A stretch of 64,000 bases of DNA from Algoriphagus ratkowskyi. GTDB lineage: Bacteria > Bacteroidota > Bacteroidia > Cytophagales > Cyclobacteriaceae. Position numbers and translations under genes: made by a program. This document shows, piece after piece, positions 16,192 to 25,173 of the stretch. The DNA is taken from assembly GCF_002150505.1 (NCBI RefSeq), contig NZ_MSSV01000004.1, forward strand, positions 310,001 to 374,000. The letters run 5' to 3'. Under the pieces are notes generated by a model. That model saw only the letters and a list, made by a program, of their open reading frames with translations, was not told the DNA's origin and did not search any database. How positions within the stretch are numbered: position 1 is the stretch's first letter; every line of letters starts with the position of its first letter.

Positions 16192-16908
16192 ATGCAAATC
16201 ATCCCAGCAATCGACCTCATCGGAGGCAAATGTGTCCGACTTAGTCAGGGCGATTACAGCAGTAAAAAAGAATACCATGACGATCCATTGGAAATGGCTA
16301 AGCGCTTTGAAGGAGTTGGGATTCGACGCTTACATTTAGTAGATCTTGATGGTGCCAAAGCTAAAAAGATCGTGAATGCAGAAGTTTTGGAGCGTATTTG
16401 TGCCGGAACTTCTCTGCATGTTGACTTTGGTGGAGGTATTCAGGCGGACGAGGAAATCGAGAAGGCATTCAGCTTGGGAGCCAATCAAGTGACTGGGGGA
16501 AGTATAGCGGTAAAAAATCCTGTACTGTTTGAAGCTTGGATTGCGAAGTACGGTTCGGAGAAAATCATCCTTGGGGCTGATGCTAAAAACAAGAAAATAG
16601 CTGTTGGAGGTTGGGAGGAAACTACCTCGGTGGATTTGATCCCTTTTATCAAAGACTACGTAGCCAAAGGAATTAGCTATGTGATTTGCACTGATGTAGC
16701 TAAAGACGGTTTGCTTCAAGGAGCTTCTGTTGATTTATATAAGGAAATTTTACAAGAAATTCCTGGCGTGAAATTGATCGCAAGTGGTGGAGTTTCTTCG
16801 GTTGCAGACTTGGAAGAGTTGGAGAAAATCGGTGTGTGTGGGACGATTGTAGGGAAGGCGTACTATGAGGGGAGAGTTACGTTGGAGGAATTAGCAGCGT
16901 TTGGGTGA
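16192..16908 (+). CDS. hisA: ProFAR isomerase (phosphoribosylformimino-AICAR-P isomerase)
   Basis: 238 residues, a (beta/alpha)8 barrel with the two general acid/base aspartates D8 (IIPAIDLIGG) and D130 (LGADAKN). Phosphate-binding loops are at FGGGIQ (79-84) and ASGGVSS near 202-208. It catalyses the Amadori rearrangement of ProFAR to PRFAR in histidine synthesis. Gaps on both sides (177 and 532 bases) contain repeat elements rather than genes, unusual for a compact his operon. Confidence 0.95.
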   Translation: MQIIPAIDLIGGKCVRLSQGDYSSKKEYHDDPLEMAKRFEGVGIRRLHLVDLDGAKAKKIVNAEVLERICAGTSLHVDFGGGIQADEEIEKAFSLGANQVTGGSIAVKNPVLFEAWIAKYGSEKIILGADAKNKKIAVGGWEETTSVDLIPFIKDYVAKGISYVICTDVAKDGLLQGASVDLYKEILQEIPGVKLIASGGVSSVADLEELEKIGVCGTIVGKAYYEGRVTLEELAAFG

Positions 16909-16915
16909 TTTGCAA

Positions 16916-17382
16916 ATTACGATTTACGATTTTGGATTTACGAGATTTAGCTGAACTTCAATCGTCATTACATTCTGAGATCTGATTATAAGCTAATCTG
17001 ACAGCAGAAAAACAATCAAAAGAATAGTTGATTTTCGCAACTAAAACCGCAGAATTCCATGATTAGCTCCGAAGGAGCCAAACTATTCATGACCCTGTAC
17101 GAAGTGCAGGGTAAAGGGATTCGATATCATTTCGAGCCCTGAAAGGGCGAAACTTTAAAGTGGCACTCCTTCGGGGCTTATTAACCAAGTGTTTTCCTTA
17201 CCCCCGGCAATGCCGAGGGTTATGAATGGTCTTAATCCTTCGGATCTTCTTCGTTATAGAATATTTGGCTACTGGTGGATCATTGCGTATAATCATATTC
17301 TGAAAAAAAAATGAAAAGCTAAATTTTCTAAAATGGTTGACACTTCAATTGTACCCGTAAATCCAATATCGTAAATCGTAAT
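16916..17382. mobile_element. 467-bp MITE-like element between hisA and hisF
   Basis: The 532-base gap contains no gene. Its ends are terminal inverted repeats of 27 bases with one mismatch: 16916-16942 (ATTACGATTTACGATTTTGG followed by ATTTACG) and 17356-17382 in reverse orientation. Each arm also has an internal ACGATTTACGATTT direct repeat. Inside, at 17066-17219, are five consecutive small hairpins. No transposase is encoded and no clear target-site duplication is visible. The size and TIRs are those of a non-autonomous element; the mobilising enzyme is unknown. Confidence 0.6.
17066..17219. repeat. Run of five short palindromes, mostly with GAA or TTC loops
   Basis: Consecutive stems: GCTCC-GAA-GGAGC (17066-17078), CCCTGTA-CGAAG-TGCAGGG with one wobble (17093-17111), GCCCT-GAA-AGGGC (17136-17148), CTCC-TTC-GGGG (17166-17176) and CCCCGGC-AAT-GCCGAGGG with a bulge (17202-17219). 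Similar strings of GAA-loop palindromes are common between genes of Bacteroidetes (general knowledge). No ORF covers them. Confidence 0.6.
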
Positions 17383-17440
17383 TAATAATAATGAATGAAG
17401 AATGTCGAATAATGAATAATGAAGTTTTGAATACAATACC

Positions 17441-18196
17441 ATGTTAACCAAAAGAATAATCCCCTGTCTGGATATAAAAGATGGTCGTACAGTGAAAGGA
17501 GTGAACTTTGTAGAACTTCGGGATGCTGGTGATCCAGTGGAGTTAGCGAAAATCTACTCAGACGAAGGCGCTGACGAATTGGTGTTTTTGGATATCACTG
17601 CTACGGTGGACAAGCGTAAGACCTTAGCCGAACTGGTAACAAAAGTGGCTAAAGCTATCAATATCCCATTTACTGTTGGTGGAGGGATATCGACTATAGA
17701 GGATGTCAAATTCCTTTTGGCTGCTGGTGCGGATAAAATTTCCATCAATTCGGCCGCTGTCCACAACCCCCAAATCATCAATGATATGGCTGCTGAATTC
17801 GGTTCGCAGTGTATCGTGGTAGCGATCGATACCAGAAATGTAGATGGAATTGACTTTGTTCATACGCATGGAGGCAGAAAAGCTACCTTGCTGAGAACTC
17901 AAGCTTGGGCTCATGAAGTTTGCGATCGAGGAGCTGGAGAGATCTTATTGACGTCAATGGATCATGATGGCACTAAGGCTGGATTCTTCAATGAGCTTTT
18001 GGCGGAGATTTCTTCCGCACTATCGATTCCGGTAATTGCCTCTGGTGGAGCAGGAAGTATGGAACATTTCAAAGATGTGTTTACCTTCGGGAAAGCAGAT
18101 GCGGCCTTGGCGGCAAGTATTTTTCACTTTAAGGAAATAGGCATTCCTGAGTTAAAAGGATATTTGGGTAATGAGGGAGTGAGTATTAGGAAGTAA
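17441..18196 (+). CDS. hisF: Imidazole glycerol phosphate synthase, cyclase subunit
   Basis: 251 residues. Catalytic aspartates D11 (PCLDIKDGR) and D129 (VAIDTRN), and phosphate loops VGGGIS (78-83) and ASGGAG near 200, are present. Paired with HisH it makes imidazole glycerol phosphate and AICAR. Its stop codon TAA overlaps the first of the AACCTT-type palindromes that fill the gap to hisIE, so that palindrome could act as a transcript end or a stabilising 3' hairpin. Confidence 0.96.
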   Translation: MLTKRIIPCLDIKDGRTVKGVNFVELRDAGDPVELAKIYSDEGADELVFLDITATVDKRKTLAELVTKVAKAINIPFTVGGGISTIEDVKFLLAAGADKISINSAAVHNPQIINDMAAEFGSQCIVVAIDTRNVDGIDFVHTHGGRKATLLRTQAWAHEVCDRGAGEILLTSMDHDGTKAGFFNELLAEISSALSIPVIASGGAGSMEHFKDVFTFGKADAALAASIFHFKEIGIPELKGYLGNEGVSIRK

Positions 18197-18409
18197 CCTT
18201 TGAGGTTTTTTTAAACCTCGAAGGTTTCGATAGAAAATGTAGAATGACTTAAAAATCTCCTCGAAGGTTTAATAAGTGAGTAGTAGATTTTGCTAAGCGT
18301 TGAATTTAAAGTAAGTAGATATATAAAGATAAAACCTTCGGGGTTTAGAAACCCCAAAGGTTAGGAATTAGGATACAAAACCTTCGAGGTTTTGAAAACC
18401 TCAAAGGTT
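18195..18409. repeat. Array of AACCTT...AAGGTT palindromes between hisF and hisIE
   Basis: Three full palindromes and one half site occur in 215 bases. At 18195-18226, AACCTTTGAGGTTT pairs with AAACCTCGAAGGTT through a TTTT loop. At 18254-18271 there is a CTCGAAGGTTT half. At 18333-18362, AACCTTCGGGGTTT pairs with AAACCCCAAAGGTT. At 18379-18409, AACCTTCGAGGTTTT pairs with AAAACCTCAAAGGTT. Sequence between copies is unrelated. The last copy ends 9 bases before the hisIE start. Confidence 0.7.
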
Positions 18410-18418
18410 ATCATAGAC

Positions 18419-19018
18419 ATGAATATAGATTTTAAGAAAATGGATGGTTTGGTGCCGGCAATTGTGCAGGATGCGATCAGCGGAAAAGTACTGATGCAGG
18501 GCTATATGAATGAAGAAGCTGTAGCAAAAACCAAAGAATCCGGGATGGTGACTTTCTTTAGCCGAAGCAAAAACAGACTTTGGACGAAAGGCGAGACTTC
18601 TGGCAATTTTATGGAGTTGGTAAGCATGGCTTCGGATTGTGATGATGATGCGATTTTGATCAAAGCCAATCCTCGCGGACCAGTTTGCCATACAGGTTCA
18701 GATACCTGCTTTGATGAGGTAAATTCCTCCAAAACTGGTTTTATCGATCAATTGAGAGCTATCATTAAGGATAGGAAAAACAATCCTACAGACACTTCTT
18801 ATACCGCTTCACTTTTTGCCAAAGGCATCAATAAAGTAGCTCAGAAAGTCGGAGAGGAAGCGATAGAGATTGTGATCGAAGCTAAGGATGACAATAAGGA
18901 ATTGTTTATGGGTGAAGCGGCAGATTTGTTTTACCACTATTTAGTGTTGCTGGAAGCAAAAGGCTATGAGCTGGATGAGGTGATGGATGTGCTGATCGAT
19001 AGGCATAAAAAAAAGTAA
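18419..19018 (+). CDS. hisIE: Bifunctional phosphoribosyl-AMP cyclohydrolase / phosphoribosyl-ATP pyrophosphatase
   Basis: 199 residues from ATG at 18419; the TTG at 18392 lies inside a palindromic repeat and would add nine non-conserved residues. The N-terminal HisI half (about 1-105) has LWTKGETSGNF, the metal-binding DCDDDA and a C-x-H...C pattern at PVCHTGSDTCF. The C-terminal HisE half (about 110-199) has VGEEAIEIVIEA and EAADLFYHYLVLL. It performs steps 2 and 3 of histidine synthesis. Last gene of the unit, followed by a terminator at 19076. Confidence 0.95.
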   Translation: MNIDFKKMDGLVPAIVQDAISGKVLMQGYMNEEAVAKTKESGMVTFFSRSKNRLWTKGETSGNFMELVSMASDCDDDAILIKANPRGPVCHTGSDTCFDEVNSSKTGFIDQLRAIIKDRKNNPTDTSYTASLFAKGINKVAQKVGEEAIEIVIEAKDDNKELFMGEAADLFYHYLVLLEAKGYELDEVMDVLIDRHKKK

Positions 19019-19397
19019 GCATACTTACTGGTCGTTGTTGATAAAGGCCAGCTTGGTAAAGGTTATAAAAGCTCTAGGGTTGAAGATATTTCAACCCTTT
19101 TTCTTTGTGCTAAGTAGAATTCCTTAACTTTTTATTTCATTCCCTAGATCGAGATAGTTACAGATATGATTATCCGCAATGATGCCAGTCCCCAAAATTT
19201 CTTTGCTTATCGGGCAGGTAGACCGATGACGTCCCGATAATTCTAGGGAGATCGAAGAAGCGATTTCGCTAGGTTTTACCGGATTCTATGTCGCCTTAAA
19301 CATTTACTTTTACAATATCGGCTATACATAATTACATAAATCGATAAGCACAATATTCACTTAAAAGTGCTTTTTAAACTATTAGAATTTTCAGCTT
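19019..19397. other. 379-base intergenic region between hisIE and the BCCT gene
   Basis: It holds the terminator at 19076-19102 and an 8-bp inverted repeat TTATCGGG (19207-19214) / CCCGATAA (19233-19240). The rest (19110-19397) is AT-rich with no convincing ORF; the 24-codon frame starting near 19165 has no coding character. Confidence 0.5.
19076..19102 (+). terminator. Terminator after hisIE
   Basis: Perfect 8-bp stem AGGGTTGA (19076-19083) / TCAACCCT (19091-19098) with a 7-base loop and five T, 57 bases after the hisIE stop. Confidence 0.75.
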
Positions 19398-20999
19398 ATG
19401 AAAAACAAGTACGTAGACATCCATAATCCTGTATTTTTCCCAGCGGTCATTTTGCTGGTTGTATTTATGGCGGTTACGATACTAGTCGGCGATCCCATGC
19501 TAGTGTTGTTCGATACTTTCAAAACATTTGTTACAGAAAAGACGGGATGGCTATTCATTTTAGCTGTTAACTTTTTTATAATTTTCTGCCTTTATCTGGG
19601 CTTTAGCAAATATGGTTCGATACGATTGGGAGGGAAAGATGCCAAGCCTGATTTCTCTACCTCTGCATGGTTTGCTATGCTGTTCAGCGCAGGAATGGGG
19701 ATTGGACTGCTTTTCTACGGTGTAGCAGAGCCTGTTTCGCATTATGCAAAACCTCCTGTAGGGGATCCTTTTACAGTAGAATCTGCTCAGCAGGCGATGA
19801 ACTTTACTTTTCTACATTGGGGAATTCACGCTTGGGCAATATATGCGGTTGTCGCCCTATCGCTAGCTTTCTTTGCCTTCAATAGAAATATGCCTTTGAC
19901 TATCAGATCGGTTTTCTACCCTTTATTGGGTGATAGAATTCACGGATGGATGGGAGATGTAATTGATGTTTTCTCTGTTATGGCAACAATTTTTGGATTG
20001 GCCACATCTCTAGGAGTCGGAGTCCGGCAAGTTAGTGGTGGACTTTCACATGTCTTTGGTACCCCAAATAATGTATGGGTTCAAGTAGCCTTAATTGCAG
20101 GAATCACTGCCGTAGCTACCATATCGGTCGTATCGGGAGTAGATAAAGGGGTGAAGTTCCTAAGTGAATGGAACGTGCGAATTGCAGGGTTACTCTTATT
20201 ATTCGTGTTGATTTTCGGCCCAAGCCTTTTTGTGTTTAAGTCATTTATACAAAATATGGGTGTTTATGCCAATGAACTGGTAGAATTGTCAACTTGGACT
20301 GAAGCTTTTGTAAATAAAGAATGGCAGGGAGACTGGACGGTGTTTTATTGGGCTTGGTGGATATCCTGGTCACCTTTTGTAGGAATGTTCATTGCCCGAA
20401 TTTCAAAAGGAAGAACTATTCGTGAGTTTATATTTGGGGTTTTGTTAGCACCAAGTATTTTGACTTTCTTCTGGATGACGACTTTAGGCGGTTCTGCTAT
20501 CTTTTTGGACATGCAGGACACCTTAGCTGGCGGAAATCACGAATTTGCTAAGGCGATCATATCTGACGAATCCACCGCCTTGTTTGTCTTTCTAGAGAAA
20601 TTTCCATTGAGAATGGTAGGCTCTGTTTTAGGGATTTTATTGGTGGCAAGTTTCTTTGTTACTTCAGCCGATTCAGGTTCTTTGGTGATCGATAGCATTA
20701 CTTCAGGAGGAAAATTAAACACACCTACACTTCAGCGCGTATTTTGGGCAACCACCGAAGGAGCTGTAGCAGCAGTTCTGTTAATCGGAGGTGGTCTCAC
20801 TGCATTGCAGACGGCGACTATTTCTACAGGCTTGCCCTTTCTGGTGATATTAACAGTCATGTGCTATTCGCTACTGAAAGGCGTGAAAAAGGAATATGCT
20901 ATGGAGAAGCAACTGGCAGATGATATTGACCAAAAATCCTATGCCAACCGCCTGACCAAAGTAATAATGAAGCAAATCGATAAAGATAAAAAGCCATGA
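19398..20999 (+). CDS. BCCT-family transporter (betaine/choline/carnitine type)
   Basis: 533 residues with 12 membrane segments. The conserved BCCT tryptophan segment WAWWISWSPFVGMFIARISK lies at about 314-333, followed by the family pattern GRTIREFI; MGIGLLFYGVAEPVSHY near 100 is the glycine-rich TM3 that binds trimethylammonium substrates and Na+. It imports osmoprotectants such as glycine betaine by Na+ or H+ symport at the inner membrane. It lacks the long charged C-terminal osmosensor of BetP (only about 35 residues). The universal stress gene overlaps its 3' end by 4 bases (ATGA), linking uptake with stress response. Confidence 0.92.
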   Translation: MKNKYVDIHNPVFFPAVILLVVFMAVTILVGDPMLVLFDTFKTFVTEKTGWLFILAVNFFIIFCLYLGFSKYGSIRLGGKDAKPDFSTSAWFAMLFSAGMGIGLLFYGVAEPVSHYAKPPVGDPFTVESAQQAMNFTFLHWGIHAWAIYAVVALSLAFFAFNRNMPLTIRSVFYPLLGDRIHGWMGDVIDVFSVMATIFGLATSLGVGVRQVSGGLSHVFGTPNNVWVQVALIAGITAVATISVVSGVDKGVKFLSEWNVRIAGLLLLFVLIFGPSLFVFKSFIQNMGVYANELVELSTWTEAFVNKEWQGDWTVFYWAWWISWSPFVGMFIARISKGRTIREFIFGVLLAPSILTFFWMTTLGGSAIFLDMQDTLAGGNHEFAKAIISDESTALFVFLEKFPLRMVGSVLGILLVASFFVTSADSGSLVIDSITSGGKLNTPTLQRVFWATTEGAVAAVLLIGGGLTALQTATISTGLPFLVILTVMCYSLLKGVKKEYAMEKQLADDIDQKSYANRLTKVIMKQIDKDKKP

Positions 21000-21862
21000 A
21001 GCCATTAAAGAACATTGGAATTTTTCTGGATCTAAGCGAGACCGATGAGTTTCTATTGAACTATTTCAAAAAGCTGGATGACGTATTTGAATTTGATTCA
21101 CTCACGTTAATACATTTTGTAGCCTTAGACAGCGATTCTGCAGATCTAGCAGCTTTGACTCAGCAGCTCCCCAAGCCACTTGAGGAAGTCTTGGAAGATG
21201 AGGTTATGGAGTTAGTCGAAAAAGTTTTTGGTGGTAAGAAATCCAGTATTCACATTAAAATAGCTCTGGGTGGAAAATTGGATGCACTCATCAAGTGGGT
21301 GGATTCGCAGACTTTCAATATGTTGGTGCTCGGGAAAAAAGCCAAGGAAGAAGGTACGGGCGTATTTAGCAGCAAAGTAATTCGACTGACTGACTCTGAT
21401 TGCTTGTTTGTGCCGGAAGGTGCCAAGACAGAATTTAAAAGCATCGTATTGGCGCTGGATTTTTCAGACTATTCAGAGAAGGTAATTGTGCGAGGCTTGA
21501 ACTTGTCTAAGAATCTTTTTTCGAAATTGATGCCTGTACATGTGCTTAAAGCTGGTTTTCAGTATTTCCCCTATTTCAAAAATCAGGAGGAATACCAAAA
21601 AAGGCTACGCACCAAAGCAGAAGCTACTTATAAAAAGATTCAAAAGAAGGCAGGCTTGGATGAGGAATTGATTTGCATAGAAGATAGCGGAAATCATATC
21701 AGTCGATCTATACATGATTTTGCTGCTATGCAAGAAGCTAATTTGATCATTATCGGAAATAAAGGGATTGCCGATGAAGATGATCTACTGATAGGAAGTG
21801 TGGCTGAACGATTAATCTCAGCTGAACGAAAAGTGCCATTATTGATAGTGAAACCTAATTGA
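20996..21862 (+). CDS. Tandem universal stress protein (two Usp domains)
   Basis: 288 residues: Usp domain 1 (about 1-140) and Usp domain 2 (about 145-288). The second domain ends with the ATP-binding pattern G-x2-G-x9-G-S, seen as GNKG...LLIGSVAERLI near 255-275. The first lacks a clean copy (VLGKKAKEEGTGVFSSKVI). Usp proteins bind ATP or AMP and help survival under starvation or osmotic stress. The start overlaps the BCCT stop as ATGA, so it is translationally coupled to that transporter. Confidence 0.88.
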   Translation: MKPLKNIGIFLDLSETDEFLLNYFKKLDDVFEFDSLTLIHFVALDSDSADLAALTQQLPKPLEEVLEDEVMELVEKVFGGKKSSIHIKIALGGKLDALIKWVDSQTFNMLVLGKKAKEEGTGVFSSKVIRLTDSDCLFVPEGAKTEFKSIVLALDFSDYSEKVIVRGLNLSKNLFSKLMPVHVLKAGFQYFPYFKNQEEYQKRLRTKAEATYKKIQKKAGLDEELICIEDSGNHISRSIHDFAAMQEANLIIIGNKGIADEDDLLIGSVAERLISAERKVPLLIVKPN

Positions 21863-21947
21863 CCAATATCAACACAATATTGACCGAGATCTCTAATGAT
21901 AAATGTTACCGCCTATATTAAGCTTAAAATTTAGCAACAACTAGTTT

Positions 21948-23393
21948 ATGAAATATAAGAACACCCTAACAGTCCTCTTGTTTTTGCTCGCTATGTTGCC
22001 AGCAATTGCACAAGAAAAAAACTACTACCAAACCGATTTCACAAAAGAAGAATTTGCCACCAGACGAGCAAAGATTTTTGAAGCGATAGGCAATCAATCT
22101 ATCGCGGTGATTCAAGGCTCAGGTGGAATCCCAGGAGTGAGCTTATTTCGACAGTCTAATTCCTTTTATTATCTGACAGGATTAGAATCCCCTCATTCGT
22201 ACTTATTACTAAATGGGAAAAATAAGCAAGCGACGCTCTACCTAACTCACAGAGATGAGGGTGCCGAGAGAAGTCAGGGGAAGGTGCTGTCAGCAGAAGA
22301 TGCTGAATTGGTACAGGAACTGACTGGCGTCGATCTGGTAAAGGGAATTGAAGATCTAGCTAGAGATTTGTCTGGGTCTGGGTTGATAAGGCCTCCGGCT
22401 CCATCGTTATACACAGAATTTAGCCCGGTTGAAAGTGGAAATGATAGTCGTGACGAGCTTCTAGCTAAGCAGATTATGGCCTCGTCGGATCCTTGGGATG
22501 GGTCAGCTTCTCGTGAAGCAGATTTTATCCAAAAGCTTACTTCTCGCTTTCCTCAATTTGAGATAAAAAACTTGTCGCCAATCCTAGATGGAATGCGCTT
22601 GATCAAAAGTGAAAGAGAGATTGAGATTATCAGAGAAGCAACTCAGATCGCAGGTTTGGCGATCATCGAAGCGATGAAAGCGACACAAGCTGGAGTCTAT
22701 GAATATCAGTTAGGCGCTGTGGCAAAGTACATATTTTCCCTTCATGGTTCCATGGGCGATTCTTACCCTGCGATCATCGGTGGAGGTACAAACGCATATA
22801 TGGGGCATTATTTCCAAAAGACAGATAAGCTAGTAGATGGAGATTTGGTGCTTATGGACTATGCGCCTGATTACAAGTATTACTCGAGCGATGTGACTCG
22901 TATCTGGCCAGTGAATGGCAAATTCACGGAAGAGCAGCGTGCATTGTATGACTTTATCATTGAATACCGAGATGCGCTTTTTCGATACATCAAACCTGGT
23001 GTGACTTCTAATGAAGTGCTTGACCGAGCTGCAACAGATATGAAAGCGTATATGGTTGGAAAGTCTTTCGTGAAGGCAGCCCACCTAAAAGCAGTAGAAG
23101 AGGGAATCAAGTTTCGCGGTCATTTTCAGCATCCTGTGGGAATGATTGTGCATGATGTGGGTCAAGTTCATGGTGTGAAATTACAGCCTGGAATGGTCTT
23201 CACGATAGATCCAATGATCTGGATTCGTGAAGAAAGACTTTACATTCGCGTAGAGGATGTGGCCTTAGTTACCGAAGATGGTGTAGAAAATATGAGTGCC
23301 TTTGTGCCCTCCAGCATCGAGGATATTGAAAAAACTATTTCAGAAAAAGGTCTTATTGATTTTTTACCAGCTACTAAACTTCCATTGAAATGA
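21948..23393 (+). CDS. Exported aminopeptidase P-like metallopeptidase (M24B)
   Basis: 481 residues with a Sec signal peptide (cleavage after AIAQ near residue 21). N-terminal creatinase-like domain (about 30-200) and C-terminal pita-bread M24 domain (about 215-470). Metal ligands visible: DYAPD and SSDVTR (two Asp), H in HPVGMIVHDVG, and E in RVEDVALVT. The position usually held by the first Glu (TIEPG) reads TIDPM, an Asp. The family removes N-terminal residues preceding proline. The M1 peptidase gene overlaps its stop by 4 bases, so the pair probably degrades peptides in the periplasm together. Confidence 0.9.
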   Translation: MKYKNTLTVLLFLLAMLPAIAQEKNYYQTDFTKEEFATRRAKIFEAIGNQSIAVIQGSGGIPGVSLFRQSNSFYYLTGLESPHSYLLLNGKNKQATLYLTHRDEGAERSQGKVLSAEDAELVQELTGVDLVKGIEDLARDLSGSGLIRPPAPSLYTEFSPVESGNDSRDELLAKQIMASSDPWDGSASREADFIQKLTSRFPQFEIKNLSPILDGMRLIKSEREIEIIREATQIAGLAIIEAMKATQAGVYEYQLGAVAKYIFSLHGSMGDSYPAIIGGGTNAYMGHYFQKTDKLVDGDLVLMDYAPDYKYYSSDVTRIWPVNGKFTEEQRALYDFIIEYRDALFRYIKPGVTSNEVLDRAATDMKAYMVGKSFVKAAHLKAVEEGIKFRGHFQHPVGMIVHDVGQVHGVKLQPGMVFTIDPMIWIREERLYIRVEDVALVTEDGVENMSAFVPSSIEDIEKTISEKGLIDFLPATKLPLK

Positions 23394-25039
23394 GTTATTT
23401 CAAATACGGATTGCTAATTTTTTCCTTTCTGCTTGTTAGTGTTACCAGCGCTTTTGCGGATAAATATCCCAAAAATCTAAAGGTTGATGTGTTGAATTAC
23501 CTGTTTAACATTGATTTGTCAGATACGAGTGATGAGATCAAAGTCGACATGACTGTGGATGTTCGCTACCTGGGTGCCGGTGTGGACTATCTTAGGCTGG
23601 ATTTGACAAAAGCTTCTGCAGCACTTGAGAATAAAGGAATGACAGTTCACCAAGTTAAACTTGGTGAGCACAAATTGGTTTTTACGCACGAGGATGACGC
23701 GTTGAAAATCAAGCTTCCTGTAGTATCCACTATGAATCAAAGAGCTCAATACACAATTACCTACTCGGGAATTCCTGCTACAGGGCTCAAGATTGCGAAT
23801 AATAAGCATGGTGATCGCACTTTCTTCAGTGATAACTGGCCCGACAAAGCGCGAAATTGGTTGGCGGTAGTAGATCATCCTTATGATAAAGCTACGAGTG
23901 AGTTCGTGGTGACAGCGCCAGATCATTACCAAGTAGTGTCCAATGGACTGAGGGTCGAAGAAACGAATCTAGGAAATGGGAATCGTTTGACGCATTGGAA
24001 GCAGTCCATTCCGATTGCATCTTGGTTATATGTGCTTGGAGTAGCCGAATTTGCGATGCAACATGTAGATAATTTTGAAGGAAAAGCTATTGAGACGTGG
24101 GTTTATCGTCAGGATAGAGATGCAGGATTTTATGATTTTGCAGAGCCTACCAAAAAAGCACTTGAATTCTACAGTGATTATGTAGGTCCTTTTTCCTATG
24201 AGAAACTAGCGAATATTCAATCTAATAGTGTAAGTGGCGGAATGGAAGCAGCTTCAGCGATTTTGTATTCTGAAGGATCAGTAGTAGGAGATAGAAATGA
24301 GCGCTGGAGAAATGTGGTTATTCACGAGATTGCCCACCAATGGTTTGGTAATGCTGTGACTGAGCACGATTGGGATGATGTATGGCTGAGCGAAGGGTTT
24401 GCTACTTACTTCACATCGCTGTTTATCGAGCATCATTACGGACAAGATGCTTTCAAAGAGCAAATGTCATCGAGTAAGAAGCGTGTCGACTCTTTCCATG
24501 CCGAAAACCCAGGATATACAATTATTCATGACAACTTGGAAGATATGAGTAAGGTGACTACTTCTCAAACTTATCATAAGGGATCATGGGTTTTGCATAT
24601 GCTACGTGGCCAGCTTGGCAATGAGGTTTTCTGGAAAGGTATCCGAAATTACTATGCGAAATACCAAGATTTAAATGCAACCACAGCTGATTTCAGAAGA
24701 GAAATGGAAGAAGTGTCAGGTATGGATCTTGGAGCATTTTTTGAGCAATGGCTGTACAAGCCGGGAGCTCTTATTTTGGATGGATCATGGACTTACGATA
24801 AGAATAAAAAAGCAGTTAACATCTCACTGAATCAAACTCAAGAGGATGGCAGTTTATTCGAAATGCCTATTCAGGTCGCTATTTATCAGTCTGAAGATAA
24901 AAAACCTCTGCTTGCTACGTTTACAATTGATAAAGAGAAAAATACATTGTCTCTTCCAGTTGACTTTGAACCTACAAAAGTGTTGTTGGATCCAGATTCG
25001 TGGGTTTTGATGGAATCTACCTTTCAGAAGAAAAAGTAA
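23390..25039 (+). CDS. Exported M1-family zinc aminopeptidase
   Basis: 549 residues with a signal peptide (cleavage after AFA near residue 24). Zinc motif HEIAH (H312, E313, H316) and distal E335 in WLSEGFATYF; substrate-anchoring GGMEAAS near 284-290 replaces GAMEN. It is shorter than cytosolic PepN (about 870), lacking the large C-terminal helical domain, as usual for exported bacteroidetal M1 enzymes, and ends in a small beta domain. It cleaves single N-terminal residues. Coupled to the M24 gene by an ATGA overlap. Confidence 0.93.
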   Translation: MSYFKYGLLIFSFLLVSVTSAFADKYPKNLKVDVLNYLFNIDLSDTSDEIKVDMTVDVRYLGAGVDYLRLDLTKASAALENKGMTVHQVKLGEHKLVFTHEDDALKIKLPVVSTMNQRAQYTITYSGIPATGLKIANNKHGDRTFFSDNWPDKARNWLAVVDHPYDKATSEFVVTAPDHYQVVSNGLRVEETNLGNGNRLTHWKQSIPIASWLYVLGVAEFAMQHVDNFEGKAIETWVYRQDRDAGFYDFAEPTKKALEFYSDYVGPFSYEKLANIQSNSVSGGMEAASAILYSEGSVVGDRNERWRNVVIHEIAHQWFGNAVTEHDWDDVWLSEGFATYFTSLFIEHHYGQDAFKEQMSSSKKRVDSFHAENPGYTIIHDNLEDMSKVTTSQTYHKGSWVLHMLRGQLGNEVFWKGIRNYYAKYQDLNATTADFRREMEEVSGMDLGAFFEQWLYKPGALILDGSWTYDKNKKAVNISLNQTQEDGSLFEMPIQVAIYQSEDKKPLLATFTIDKEKNTLSLPVDFEPTKVLLDPDSWVLMESTFQKKK

Positions 25040-25098
25040 GAATAGTTTTAACAGCAGAGCACCCAGAGAATAATGCAGAGGAAGCATTGTAAAAATTG

Positions 25099-25127
25099 TC
25101 CTGCTTCTCCAGAAGCAGGATTTTTTT
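25099..25127 (+). terminator. Terminator formed by the CTGCTTCTCCAGAAGCAG palindrome
   Basis: Perfect inverted repeat TCCTGCTTCT (25099-25108) / AGAAGCAGGA (25111-25120) followed by seven T. Related palindromes occur at 14402-14419 (CTGTTTCTCCAGAAGCAG) and 264-279. An AACCGCAG-type repeat sits just upstream (25050-25083). Confidence 0.75.
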
Positions 25128-25173
25128 AATGCTAATCATTCTTTTTAAATGAACATCTAACTCAGAATACTTT

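Noticed and set aside
18392..18418. TTG start for hisIE
   Set aside because: The nine extra residues come from a palindromic repeat; ATG 18419 gives the normal family N-terminus.
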